This document shows, in pieces, positions 38,737 to 53,644 of a stretch of DNA of 64,000 nucleotides (the stretch's first letter is position 1; every line of letters starts with the position of its first letter). This DNA comes from Peromyscus leucopus. Its lineage: Eukaryota; Chordata; Mammalia; Rodentia; Cricetidae. The DNA is taken from the NCBI RefSeq assembly GCF_004664715.2, contig NC_051072.1, forward strand, positions 496,001 to 560,000, given 5' to 3'. A model generated the notes under the pieces. It was not told the origin of the DNA, made no database searches, and worked only from the letters and a program-made list of their open reading frames with translations. A program made the position numbers and the translations under genes.

Positions 38737-39509
38737 GGCTGTGGATATCACTCTATATAAATAAAACACTGATGGCCAATGACCAGGCAGGAAGTATAGG
38801 TGGGACAAAGAGGAGAATTGGAGAAACAGGAAGAAGTGGGGAGAGACATTGCAGCCACTGCCAGGACAAGCAGCATGTAAAGACGCCGGTAAGCCACCAG
38901 CCACGTGGCAAGGTATAGATTTATAAAAATGTGTTAATTTAAGATATAAAAACAGTTAGCAAAAAGCCTGCCACGGCCATACAGTTTATAAGTAATATAA
39001 GTGTCTGAGTGATTATTTTATACTTGGATTGTGGGACTGTGGGGCTTGGGGAACCTGGAGAGAAGCCTCCAGCAACAAATGGCGCCAACGGCTCACGTTT
39101 CACTTAAACCTGAGAATATTTAATAACCAATTCTAAAAGAGCAAAACAGGTTCCTGCTTCTTGTCTCATACCGGTAGCTAGACGCCGCAAAACACACTGA
39201 TGGCCAATGACCAGGCAGGAAGTATAGTGGACAAAGAGAGAGGAGAATTGGAGAAACAGGAAGAAGGAGGGAGAGATATTGCAGCCACCGCCAGGACAAG
39301 CAGCATGTAAAGACACCGGTAAGCCACCAGCCACGTGGCAAGGTATAGAATTATAAAAATGGGTTAATTTAAGATATAAAAACAGTTAGCAAAAAGCCTG
39401 CCACGGCCATACAGTTTATAAGTAATATAAGTGTCTAAGTGGTTATTTTATACTTGGATTGTGGGACTGTGGGGCTTGATGGAATCTGGAGAGAAGCTCT
39501 CCAGCAACA
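38737..39509 (+). mobile_element. Internally deleted mys-like element (LTR, PBS, 5'-truncated LTR)
   Basis: LTR 38737-39077 is followed by a primer-binding site (39080) and about 115 bp of 5' interior that matches 725-845 of the complete copy. It then joins directly to a second LTR lacking its first 30 or so bases (39196-39509). The joint lies in 'gcaaaacacactgatgg', where interior gcaaaac meets LTR aaaacactgatgg. Flanks are ggatac (38731) and ggattc (39510), a 6-bp duplication with one change. Confidence 0.85.
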
Positions 39510-39610
39510 GGATTCTGTGATGAATTAATATTACTCATGTACATACTGTTAAACCATTGTGCTTTGAATGTTTCAAGGTCAACCTTATAGAAAACGTAAG
39601 ACAGTTATTA

Positions 39611-40150
39611 CATGAGTCCTAATGGGACTTTTAATAAAAAGCTGGAGCCAGATATTGGGGTAAATGCTTGAAGATCAGAGGAAACAAAGGAACAAGCTAC
39701 TAGAGAAACTTCTCATGACTATCTAATCCTCCAGCTGAAATGGAGGCGAGATCCTGTCTCCATGAATCCTCAGACTGAATGCTTCTGAGTCCTCAGACAA
39801 AAGGGCTTTGAAGTCCTGTCTACTCCTGTCTTGTATTCCTTTCTCTGCCCAACCATATCACAACCTGTTTCAACCTCCCTAGTGCTGGGATTAAAGGCAT
39901 GTGACTCCTAAATACTGGGATTAAAGGTGTGTGCCACCACCACTTGGCTCTGTTTCTCCTTTAACCTGGATTAATGTCATGTTGTCCAACATGGCTTTGA
40001 ACTCACAGCAATCCAGATGGATCTCTGCCTCCTGAGTGCTAGGATTAAAGGTGTGTGCCACCAAGGCCTGGCCTCTGTGTTTAATCTAGTGGCTGGCTCT
40101 GTCCTCCGATCTTCAGGCAAATTTTATTTGTTAGAGTACAAACAAAATAT
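39611..40150 (-). repeat. B1-bearing interspersed repeat, antisense
   Basis: Reverse copy of the family at 35865-36295, with two or three 'ctgggattaaaggtgtgtgc' B1-like units inside. It ends ttgttagagtacaaacaaaa. Confidence 0.55.
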
Positions 40151-40164
40151 CACCCACAGGATTT

Positions 40165-40285
40165 ATCTGTATAGTTCTGACTGTCCTTAAACTTGCTCTG
40201 TAGACCAAGCTGGCCTCAAACTAACAGAGATCCAACTGCTTCTGCCTCCCAAGTGCTGGGATTAAAGGTGTGTGCCTCCATTACA
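40165..40285 (-). mobile_element. B1 SINE, antisense, partial
   Basis: ctgtagaccaagctggcctc to ctgggattaaaggtgtgtgc. Confidence 0.75.
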
Positions 40286-40957
40286 GAACAGTATTGAGAG
40301 ATTTTAGACAGTGTCCCTTTTATCCATTACATGGATCAGCATCCCATTGATTGTTTTTATTCTACACATCTTTCTTCCATGAGGTAATTAATAGTAGCCT
40401 CATTGGAAACAGTTCTATTCTCAAATGCAAGGTGTCTTTTCTGTAGCTGTCCTGATGTTCTTCTGCCTGTCACAGAGTCAGACAGCTAGCCTGACCCAGG
40501 ACAGAGTATTGGAAGAAACTTTGAGACAAATTGGCTTCAATTTGAAGTGGGTGGGGCAAATCCTATCTCCAGATCCAGGTTTTCATTGAGCTAAAACAGC
40601 ATATGACTACTTTTAAAAACTATTATCTACCTCTAAAAGGCATTTGTTTCTCAATAAGACTGAACCCAGTCATTTGCATATCAATAATTCACTTGTGTGT
40701 CTACATATGGTGGCAAACAACCTTAAAAGTTTAATATATATTTTCCTTCTCATAAAGATATCAATGTTTAGGATGATATAACAATTCTATGAGATTGAGA
40801 CATATTGACTTCATTGTGTGTCATGCTTCTAAATTGTAAATACCTAAGTACCTGTTACACAGAGACAATTAAACAAAAACTATAAAACCTAGACATCAAA
40901 GGAACTGAGAATGTGTTGGTGGAGCATAAGCAAAGATCAACCACAGGCTTAGTCTGA

Positions 40958-43485
<2,528 letters not shown>

Positions 43486-43637
43486 AAAGAACATCCTGTC
43501 TCAGAAGCAGCAGACTCAGAGTCTCCACTCAGCCACACAAGCAGTGTAGGTAACTAATGGAAAAACTGACTGCAATTCCTTGGCCACTTTGAGATGGATT
43601 CCTAGATCCACAGGCTGGCTAGGCATTTGGATGACGT

Positions 43638-44053
43638 CTTAGTTAGGATTTCTGTTGCTGTGAAGAGACATCATGACCACTGCAACTCTTATAAAGGAAA
43701 AATGTTTAATTGGAGTGGTTTATATTTTCAGAGGCTTGGTCCGTTGTCATCATGGTAGTACATGGTGGCAAGCAGGCAGACATGTTTTTCAAGCACGAGC
43801 TGAGAGTTCTACATCTTCTACAGGTAACAGGAAGTGGTCTGTCTCTCTAGGCAAGGCTTGAGTATATATGAGACCTCAAAGCACACCTCCACAATGACAC
43901 AATTCCACCAATAAGACGACACCTTCTCCAACAAGCCCACACCTCCTCCAACAAGCCCACACCTCCTCCAACAACCCACACCTCCTCCAACAAACCCACA
44001 CCTCCTAATAGTATCACTCCCTCTGGGGCCCAATTTCTTTCAAACCACCACAA
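43638..44053 (-). mobile_element. Rodent LTR-like repeat (ERVL/MaLR group), antisense
   Basis: Opens gtcttagttaggatttctgt and closes ttctttcaaaccaccacaat, an abundant rodent repeat on its reverse strand. It contains the tandem array 43918-44007. Confidence 0.65.
43918..44007. repeat. Short tandem array inside the LTR-like repeat
   Basis: About five copies of a 19-20 bp unit (cctcctccaacaagcccaca). The expansion arose locally from a short motif that is present in the repeat family. Confidence 0.85.
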
Positions 44054-44711
44054 TGCCTCAGGGCCTCCCCACTTACCACACTATAACCCCTGGTTCTGTG
44101 ACTCCAATAGCCAGCTTGTGTTCTGTAGCACAGGTGGCCAGACCTCTTTGGGGACCTTGTTGTCTATGTATGGGTTGGTGAGATGATGTGGCCCCATTAC
44201 CACTGGTCTTAGGAGTCCCTTGGGGGACTTTTGCTGGGAATAGAGTATGTTTGGGTCTTAGACAAGACCATAAGGGGTAGCTCAGTGCCTCATATGAGTG
44301 AGGTGAAGAAAAGACAGGGAATTTTCCAGACTCACTAATACAACTTCAGATTAGAAGTTTTTAAGGATTACTTTGGTTAATATCCCCCCACTTAGGAGAC
44401 CCAAGGAAGGAGTCCCTGTCAGGATTGTTCCACTTACCAGAATCTGGACCAGAGAAAACTACCTCCACACAACTCTTCAGAGCACCAGAAGAACTAGGTT
44501 GGTGTTGGTGTCCTGAAATACAGTGATCATTTCTGGACTCACTGGCCCTGGTTTGATTGAGTTTGTAAAGCCAAACCTATAATTACCTCATACCAGAGGC
44601 TGTCCAGGGGCCTGAAATTTCAAAACTGTCAGTTCCATTGATTCAGATAATTTATGTTGTAAAACAGGAGATCTCCCAAAGCTGCAGGTGAGGCTGCATG
44701 ACAGTGTTTTG

Positions 44712-45875
44712 TAGTTGGAAGTTTTCCTGCATTATGCCTGGTCCTCAGTCAGGACATATCTCTCTCACCCATTGGTCTGGTAGCCACTCTGACCCAAGTA
44801 AACACACAGAGGCTTATATTATTTACAAATGATATGGTCCAATGAGTCAGGCTTCTCACTAACTAGTTCTTACGTCTTAAATTAACCCATTTCTATAAAT
44901 ATATACTTTGCCACATGGCTCATGGGTTACTGGTACTTTACTTCTTGCTTCTCCTGGCAGCAGCTGACAGTGTCTCCTCTGCTCCATCTTTCTCCTTCTT
45001 CTCTTTCTAGTTGGAATGTCCCACCTAACCTTATTCTGCCTCATCATTGGCCAAACAGCTTTATTTATCAACCAATCAGAGCAACACATTCACAGCATAA
45101 AGAACAATAACACCCATCGTTTTGCCTCTTCTTTCTATTCAAAAGGAAGTTTTTAACTTCAACATAGTGAAATTACATATAACAAAACAGTTATCAAACA
45201 AGAATTATAGCTATAATATCTGATCTATTTGTATTTGGCAAAATTAAAGAAAATATCCTATGTATCCCATGTTTGCGAGCCAAGGTTTCATATCTACCTT
45301 ATTTCTTATCATAACCAAGGAAAACCATAATTATAACTATCTAGTCTTCAACTACATCAAATAACTCAGAAGGATATAATGTTATTTAAGTAAACAGGAA
45401 ATGCATTGTAAGCAACTTACAAAAATCTAGAATGACAGAGACAGCTGGCTACATGAACAGTTATCCAAAGTTCCTCTGTAACATTTAGCCCATAAGCCTA
45501 GTCTCTCTGTCGTTTTTTTGCTCTGTGTTCTATAGAATGTCTCACAGTTTCATCTGCAAAGCAGGATCCTGAAGGACCATCTTGCTTTGTGAAGTTCCAT
45601 GGTCACCTTTCTGTGGGTTCTGCATGTCCAGTCAATACAACATTTAGTCAAGCAGTTCAGGCAGGAACAGTTTCTTGCCCAAATAGCTATTTTTGCCAAG
45701 AAGAAGATAAATTCCATATGGAGTGTCTTCAACACCCATCTTTCTCTTTGAAATGAATTGCTGCTTTGCCATGTCCTGTCTAACCATATTCTACCTCACC
45801 ATTAGCCAAGCAGCTTTATTTATCAACCAATCAGAACAATACACATTCGCAGCATACAGAACAAAATCACCAATC
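44712..45875 (-). mobile_element. Antisense mys-like element, decayed and truncated
   Basis: LTR at 44712-45095 (reverse strand begins tgctgtgaatgtgttgctct), then interior matching the reverse of 2640-2870 and of 1-180/3340-3480, then a second LTR fragment at 45769-45870. Gene A is uninterrupted at this point (agtgttttttta near 11020), and gene B has agtgtttt and agtatttt at the two ends. It is therefore an insertion specific to unit B. Confidence 0.8.
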
Positions 45876-46412
45876 AGTATTTTCTTAGGAGGATTGTTTA
45901 GCTGGGGGAACAGTTGAATAAAATTCAGGCAAAAATGGAGTCACTTTGGGCAGTTCAGTAACAGACTTTGCACTGTTTCTAGTTCTCAAAAAATCGCACA
46001 CTTTTCTAAAGACCAAGTTATGGAAACAATGTAAGATACCAACTTTTATCATATCCCTTATACTCATGTTAATGAAAGTCATCTCATTAGAGTTCTTTGT
46101 GAATGATGAAGATATTTTCTAAAGTTTTTTTTCCTAACACACATTCAGTAATAAGGATTTAAAATACATGCCCTTTGGGTATATATATTTGAAGATTTAA
46201 ACTGTTCACCGTTAGGAAAATGTGTTTAATATCTTAATAAGCTTTCAGAATTTTGTAGATTCAAGACTTTTTTCTTTTAATTTGCAATGTGGTATTGTTA
46301 TGTGGAAGTATGTATAAACTATAATCATTTGTTGTACTATGTATTTTGGTGGGTGGATAAAGCACATTGATAAAATGCATAAGGACAGTATAAGATAACA
46401 ATATCCATGAGC

Positions 46413-46585
46413 TGGGCTGGAGAGATGGCTCAGAGATTAAGAGTACTCTCTGTTCTTCCAGGGGTCCTGAGTTTAATTCCCAGCAACCACATGGTGGCTC
46501 ACAACCATCTATAATGAGATTTGTTGCCCTCTTCTGGCATGTAGGCATACATGCCAGAACACTGTATAGAAAGTAAATAAAGAAA
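46413..46585 (+). mobile_element. B2 SINE, gene B only
   Basis: ggctggagagatggctcaga to an aaataaagaaa end, flanked by aatatccatgagct and aaatctatgagct. Gene A has one copy of that flank, the empty site. Confidence 0.9.
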
Positions 46586-46732
46586 TCTATGAGCTATACT
46601 TCTGTAATTTTTACTTTGTGTACAAACAGGGTTCTCCAATTGTCATGCCTTATTCATTGTCTCTCTCCACTCTGTGCTCAGTAGTTGTTTAATCTTGTAA
46701 ATGAATACATCTTAAAAATATGTCATTTTTAG

Positions 46733-46865
46733 CCTGGTGTGGTGGCTCACTCCATTAATCCCAGCATTGGGGAGGCAGAGACAGGCAGATCTCAGAGTCA
46801 AGTCCTATTGGTCAGGACAACAAGGACTACACAGAGAAATTCTGTCTTAATAAACAAACAAAAGA
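46733..46865 (+). mobile_element. B1 SINE shared with gene A
   Basis: Matches 11706-11844 in place and sequence. Confidence 0.8.
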
Positions 46866-47019
46866 AATGGGCAATTTTGTCATTTATTCATTGACAAATA
46901 TGTGGCCTCAAAAAGTTTCTGTTATTTACAGGTGACTTGAAGTTTTTTTTTTTTTTTTTGTTGTTGTTGTTTGTTTTTAAATCATGACTTGATATTCAGG
47001 TATATAATTTCATGTCATC

Positions 47020-47358
47020 TGTTGTGGAATAATCTTTTTGTATGTATGCTATGAGAATGTGTTACTTGGATTGGTTTACTAAAAAGCTGAATGGTCATTA
47101 GCTAGGTAAGATTTGCGGGGCAGATAGGATGCTGGAACAAGGTAAGAGGTGCTAGGATGCAGAGCAGGTAGCATGGACATTACAAAGTAAAGGTGACCAA
47201 GCCATGTAAAAGGTGTAGATGAAAAGAAATGGGTTAATTTAACTTATAAGAGCTAGTTAGAAACAAGCCTAAACTATTGACAAATTTTCATAATTAATAA
47301 TGAGTCTCTGTGTCATGATTTGGGAGCTGGCTGGTGGGACAGAGAAAGTTTCTCTTCA
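47020..47358 (+). mobile_element. Solo LTR shared with gene A
   Basis: TG...CA LTR with perfect gtcatc duplications (47014-47019 and 47359-47364). Same insertion as 11972-12299. Confidence 0.9.
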
Positions 47359-47605
47359 GTCATCCAAATAAAAAAATAAAATACTGTCCTGAATTTTTGA
47401 GCTATATTATTTAATCTTGTTCTGGACCATCTGCTTTTTGTGCAGCATATCTTTTGTAGCTTACAAAATAAAACTCTATGTGTAGGATAAAACATTTATA
47501 TTTTGATGATGACTCAAAAATCACACAAAAACAATTAACTTTCTCTTTTAATGCTTGGCTGCATATATAATTATAATAATGGATGTTTGGTCATATAACA
47601 TCTCT

Positions 47606-47761
47606 TGTTTGTTTTTATTTTTCAAGATAGGGTTTCTCTGTGTAGCTTTAGCTGTCCTGAATCTGACTCTGTAGACCAGGCTGGCCTCAAAATCACAGAG
47701 ATCCACCTTGCTCTGCCTCCTGAGTGCTGGGATTAAAGGTGTGTGCCACTGCCACCCGGCA
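47606..47761 (-). mobile_element. B1 SINE, antisense, gene B only
   Basis: gatagggtttctctgtgtag to gtgccactgccacccggc. It is absent at the equivalent place in gene A (near 12520). Confidence 0.85.
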
Positions 47762-48073
47762 ATATCTATATTATTTAATGGACTTATTTTTGTTAGTAAA
47801 TTGGCCTTAGAACTTACTTACCTATTTAACTTTGAATAATAAGCCACTATTTCCATGTTTTATTTGAGCATGCTCTTAGTCCAATAAAACTATAGAGTAT
47901 TTCTACCTGCTCTATTTTGTGAATGATAGCCAGTGTTTATAGGTAAGAAAATATACTGTTTTCTGATTTATGGTTAAACATGTATGAGTAAGTCTCTCCA
48001 TTTTAACAGTAAGCATTATATGTATGAAGAATATTGCTTAGCTTTTGATCATATCTCAACTTTTCCTCAACAG

Positions 48074-49521
48074 GAACAATACCAAATGACTGTACGAATT
48101 TTAGCATGGCCATTGAAGGTAACTCACTCCTTATTCAACGCCAGAGAATCCATACAGGGGAGAAACCCTACAAGTGTGAAATATGTGGAAAGGCCCTTAG
48201 TTCTCAAAAAAACCTATCTATACACCAGAGACTCCATACTGGAGACAAACCCTATATGTGTAAAGAATGTCATAAGGCGTTCAGTACTCGCTCATCACTT
48301 TCTATACACCAGAAAAATCATACTGAAGAAAAAACGTACAAGTGTGAAGAATGTGGCAAATCATTTTACTATCCTTCAATGCTGAAGCATCATCAAAGAA
48401 TTCATTCTGGAGACAAACCCTACAAGTGTGAAGGATGTGGCAGAGCTTTTTATTATCCTTCATTCCTGAAGCGACATCAAAGAGCTCATTGTGGACAGAA
48501 ACCATACAAGTGTCAAGAATGTGGACAAATGTTTTCCTGTGCTTTAATCCTTAATAAACATAAACGAATTCATATTGATAAGAAACCCCACAAGTGTGAT
48601 CTGTGTGGAAAAGGATTTACTAAACCTTCTGTACTTTCTGAGCACAAAATATGTCATACTGGAGAGAAACCCTACAAGTGTAAAGAGTGTTACAAATGTT
48701 TTTCCTCTTCTTCAACCCTTAGAAATCATCAAAGAATTCACTCTGAAGACAGTCACTACACATGTAGGGAATGTGGAAGAGCCTTTTACACTCTTTATGC
48801 CCTTACACAGCACAAGTTTGTTCATTCTGGAGAGAAACCCTACAAGTGTGAAGAGTGTGGGAAAACTTTTTATGATTCTTTATACCTGAAGAAACATCAA
48901 AGAGCTCACTGTGGGCAGAAACCATACAAGTGTGAAGAATGTGGGAAAACATTTTTCTCTGCTTTAATCCTTAACAAACATAAACGAATTCATTCTGGTG
49001 AGAAACCCTACAAGTGTGATCTGTGTGGAAAAGGATTTGCTAAGTCTTCTGTCCTTTTTGACCACAAAATATCTCATACTGGAGAGAAACCCTACAAGTG
49101 TGAAGAGTGTGACAGGTGTTTTTCCACTTCCTCAACCCTAAGAAGACATCAAAGAATTCATTCTGAAGACAATCCCTACAAGTGTGAGGAATGTGGCAGA
49201 GCCTTTTACACGCTTTATACCCTTACTCATCACAAGTTCATTCATTCTGGAGAGAAACCATACAAGTGTGAAGAATGTGGGAAAGCTTTTTCTTATAATT
49301 CTGTCCTGATCCAGCACAAATTAAGTCATACTGCAGTGAAATCTTATGAGTGTGAAGAATGTGGGAAAATGTTTTACCCTACTTCAAAACTAAAGAAACA
49401 CAGAAAAATTCATTATAAAGAGAAACTGTACAAATGTGGATTCTGTGGAAATGCATTTTCTAGTAATTCTTCCCTGGTTCAGCACAAAATAGTTCATACT
49501 AGAGAAATGCCCCAAGTGTGA
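48074..49521 (+). CDS. Gene B exon: C2H2 zinc-finger array, 16 fingers
   Basis: The exon follows cttttcctcaacag. Splicing 31609-31732, 32434-32529 and this exon gives an open frame of 1668 nt with stop, or 555 aa. Fingers 1-16 (residues 106-553) are each 28 residues with all four zinc ligands. Fingers 9-13 repeat the order of fingers 4-8, with HCGQKP linkers at both copies, so a five-finger block was duplicated. At 49513 the expected TAC AAG codons have lost two bases, and the frame ends Gln-Val-stop at 49519. Finger sequence continues beyond as relics. The likely role is a nuclear DNA-binding repressor or decoy; the target is unknown. Fingers 1-8 pair with gene A, with changes at DNA-contact positions (finger 3 position 6 Gln versus His; finger 4 Asp versus Tyr at position -1). 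Confidence 0.92.
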
Positions 49522-50735
<1,214 letters not shown>

Positions 50736-50805
50736 CATCTCTAGCTCACTGCCAGGACACCTATATGTGATGAGGTCACCCCAATGTAGATGATTTTCAA
50801 ACTCA

Positions 50806-53314
50806 GTTATCCAGAATGCATGGATTGTTCACTTCATGGGATCTTGAATTACCCAGGAGACAAATTTCTACTGTAGATTATTGAGGCCAGAAGATCCTCT
50901 GTTTACATGTGTGCCTTCATAATTTGGGGATGGCTCCTTGACAGTAAACAGTGCTGAACAGAAGCATTCATTCTCCCTCACTCATTAATTTGTGATTTGA
51001 CCAACAGCAATTTCCACTCAAGGGAAACATCCCATCCTGGAGGGGGCCTCATTAAACTCAGGAAGTAAGCAGTGATAGCTATAGGGACATTTCCAAGACT
51101 CACAGAACCCTCACTGCTCATAGCTACATAAACAGTAAGGACTGTAGGAGAGGAGACTTCCTCATCAGTGGAGCTCCCTGCAAGTCACACACTGAGCTGA
51201 AGGCAGGCAACTCTCCTGAATTCTTACCCAGAGTCCACTTAGATTTTTAGTACTGCATTGAGTAGTTGTGTGTTCTTATTCTAATTCCTTATCCATGATC
51301 CTGTCTGCAATCGCAGTATTAAACTCACTGATTCATGAAGATAGGAACTTTCGTGGAATCATTGTGTCTGTCATTAGAGCCTGATCTGAGGTGAGTAGAT
51401 GTTCCTTCTCTTCTTTGGATATTCACAGAATAGAGTGTCTTTTTGATTGCTGTGAGACAACACAATAATTTTTTGCTCATGATTTCATTGAGTAAAAGTC
51501 TTTTATTAGAGAACAAAGCATCATTTAGGCAGACATAATCCTCAAACAGTAGCAGAGAGCTTATATCTTGATCCCCACGTGGAGACAGGTAATACATAGG
51601 ATTCTTTTACCTCAAAGTCCACCCTCAGTAATACATACTTGTGATAATGCCACACCCTCTAATCTTTATCAAACAGTTCCTACCAACTGGGGCCCAAACA
51701 TTCAACTGTATGAACCTATAGATGCCATTCTCATTCTAAACCACAGTGACTTTAAAGTTATAGATCATGTGAAATCAGCTGTAAATGTCAGTGAGATCAA
51801 TTCCAATATGGGCAATCCTGGCACTTCGTACTGACAACACATCTGAGCTGAGAGCACATCCAAGGAAGTCTCTTGTCTTATGAAAGTGCAATTTCATTTG
51901 CAAGGTGAGAGACCACTGTAGGGGCTGATGCTCAAATCTGTACTTCTAGGAAAGTTTCTCTGGGGTCAGCACCCAAAGTAGAAGGAAACTGTGAGATGGG
52001 GCTGACACTGTCCCAAGATAGCAGAACATGACAGCACTGTCTACATTGTACTAGATGTGTAGACAGGAAGGTGCAACCTTATGAGTGATGCCATGGGAGT
52101 CTGTTAAAAGGGTATCAAGAATATTAAAATATCAATGGAAAAAATACACTCATGGGTACAGAGGGAATCGATCTGGCCTTTGTAGTACTATTAAAAAGAA
52201 CCACTTTACCATATCAGATGTTGATAGTGAACATCAAAGTCAGATGTTCACTATCCTTCCTAACTGTCCCTGTCAGGTCACAACTGCATGGAACATGGAG
52301 GTGATAGCTAAGTGGAATTGGAACCATACCATTTACTCATGGTAGAAGTATAGGAAACTCTAGACTGTGTTTAGATAGTTTGAGCTATCTGTGCTTCAGT
52401 CCTGAGTTTGATCCAGGACCAGTGTCCCTTCACTCGGGAAGTAAGCATGAGCTTCTAGCACACAGGTGGTGAATATGGACCTGAGTTTGTGAAAAATCAT
52501 GGAGACACTGGTAAAATTCTAGTAGAGCTCTCACAAAAACTAAATGGCTCACAGAGATTACTAGTTGAAAGTTTTCAAGGGAAAGAAATACAGGTGGAAA
52601 ACTGAGATGGATTATGGGAGATCTTTGCAAGTAAGTGTCAGAGAAGTGGACATTTCACTTTGTTCAGTAATTATACTGTCTCTGTCCTGCACCACCTTCT
52701 ACACTGTAGGGATTCCAATATTAACAACAACAACAACAACAACAAAAAACTGTTTTCCAGGCCATGGAGTCAGATCCATGAATGGCTCACACAGAGTGTC
52801 AGTATAGAGGAAGAAGGATTATTTCTTCATTTATTCGTAGGAATTATTGTGAAGACAAAGCCATCATTATACCTAACTGCTTGAACTTGTCTTTGTTTTG
52901 ACTTTCCCTTTTTACATAGATACAGGGTCTCTTTAAATTTCCCAGTCCAGCCTTTCATCCCAGGTCCATTTGTCAAGTAACCGCCCAGCAGGTAGGAGCA
53001 CAGTCAGATATAGGACGGCTGGTTTCAAAATCATCTTTAAAAGATACTTCTCATTCCTACATTAGTGTATTGCTTGGTTATTTTAAAGTAAAACTGGGTC
53101 AATGTGATTTTTAAACGCTGTAGTAATATTAAAAATCACAATATATGGACCAGAAAACTTACAAGGCAAATATTTGTCAAAGGCTCGATTCACATTAATA
53201 ATCTAGTGTTGTGGATCTGGAAGTGAACACCAGCCTCACTCCATATGGCTGTCCTGCTGACTTTGCTTCTTCTTCCTATACTCTACTGCAGGCAGCCAGA
53301 CAAATCCAGGAACT
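50806..53314 (+). repeat. Left part of duplication unit C (matches unit B)
   Basis: Collinear with 22453-24437. It contains a diverged LTR-like insertion (about 51325-51760) absent from unit B, and an (AAC)n run at 52724-52747. Non-coding. Confidence 0.8.
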
Positions 53315-53644
53315 CTAGAAATCTCCATACCTGGGTTCCGGGAATTCTTTCGTACAGACTTCTGGGAAATGTAGTCTGTGGCACAGTGACATCACGGGGA
53401 GCCATGCAGGAAATTCCAGTCTGGCTTTTGATCTACACACATGAGTCTCCCTCAAAGTTTGGCAAAAGTCCTGCCCTGCTCTACAGTCCTGTTGCGTCTC
53501 TGACATGGAGGTTGGTCCGGGGTGCAGCGCCGCCTGACGCACTGTGCGGGGTGCGGGGCTCCGTCTTGGAGGGAGCGGACCTGGGCTGGGTGGGAGGGCG
53601 GAAGAAGCTTCCTTGGAGGTGCAGTGCTGAACTGGCTGGGTCAC
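53315..53644 (+). promoter_or_regulatory. Gene C promoter and probable first exon
   Basis: GC-rich CpG-bearing block matching 24440-24767. It has the same ZNF143-like site (53358-53377) and CRE-like TGACATCA (53387-53394), and the same donor-like CAC|GTGAGG (53644). It lies 6.5 kb before gene C's KRAB-A exon. Start site and exon end are inferred. Confidence 0.6.
53358..53377 (-). promoter_or_regulatory. ZNF143-like site in gene C promoter
   Basis: Identical 20-mer to 24481-24500, in reverse ACTACATTTCCCAGAAGT-type. Confidence 0.6.

Noticed and set aside
43918..44007. CRISPR-like array of short repeats
   Set aside because: Units are directly tandem with no unique spacers, in a mammalian LTR-like repeat.
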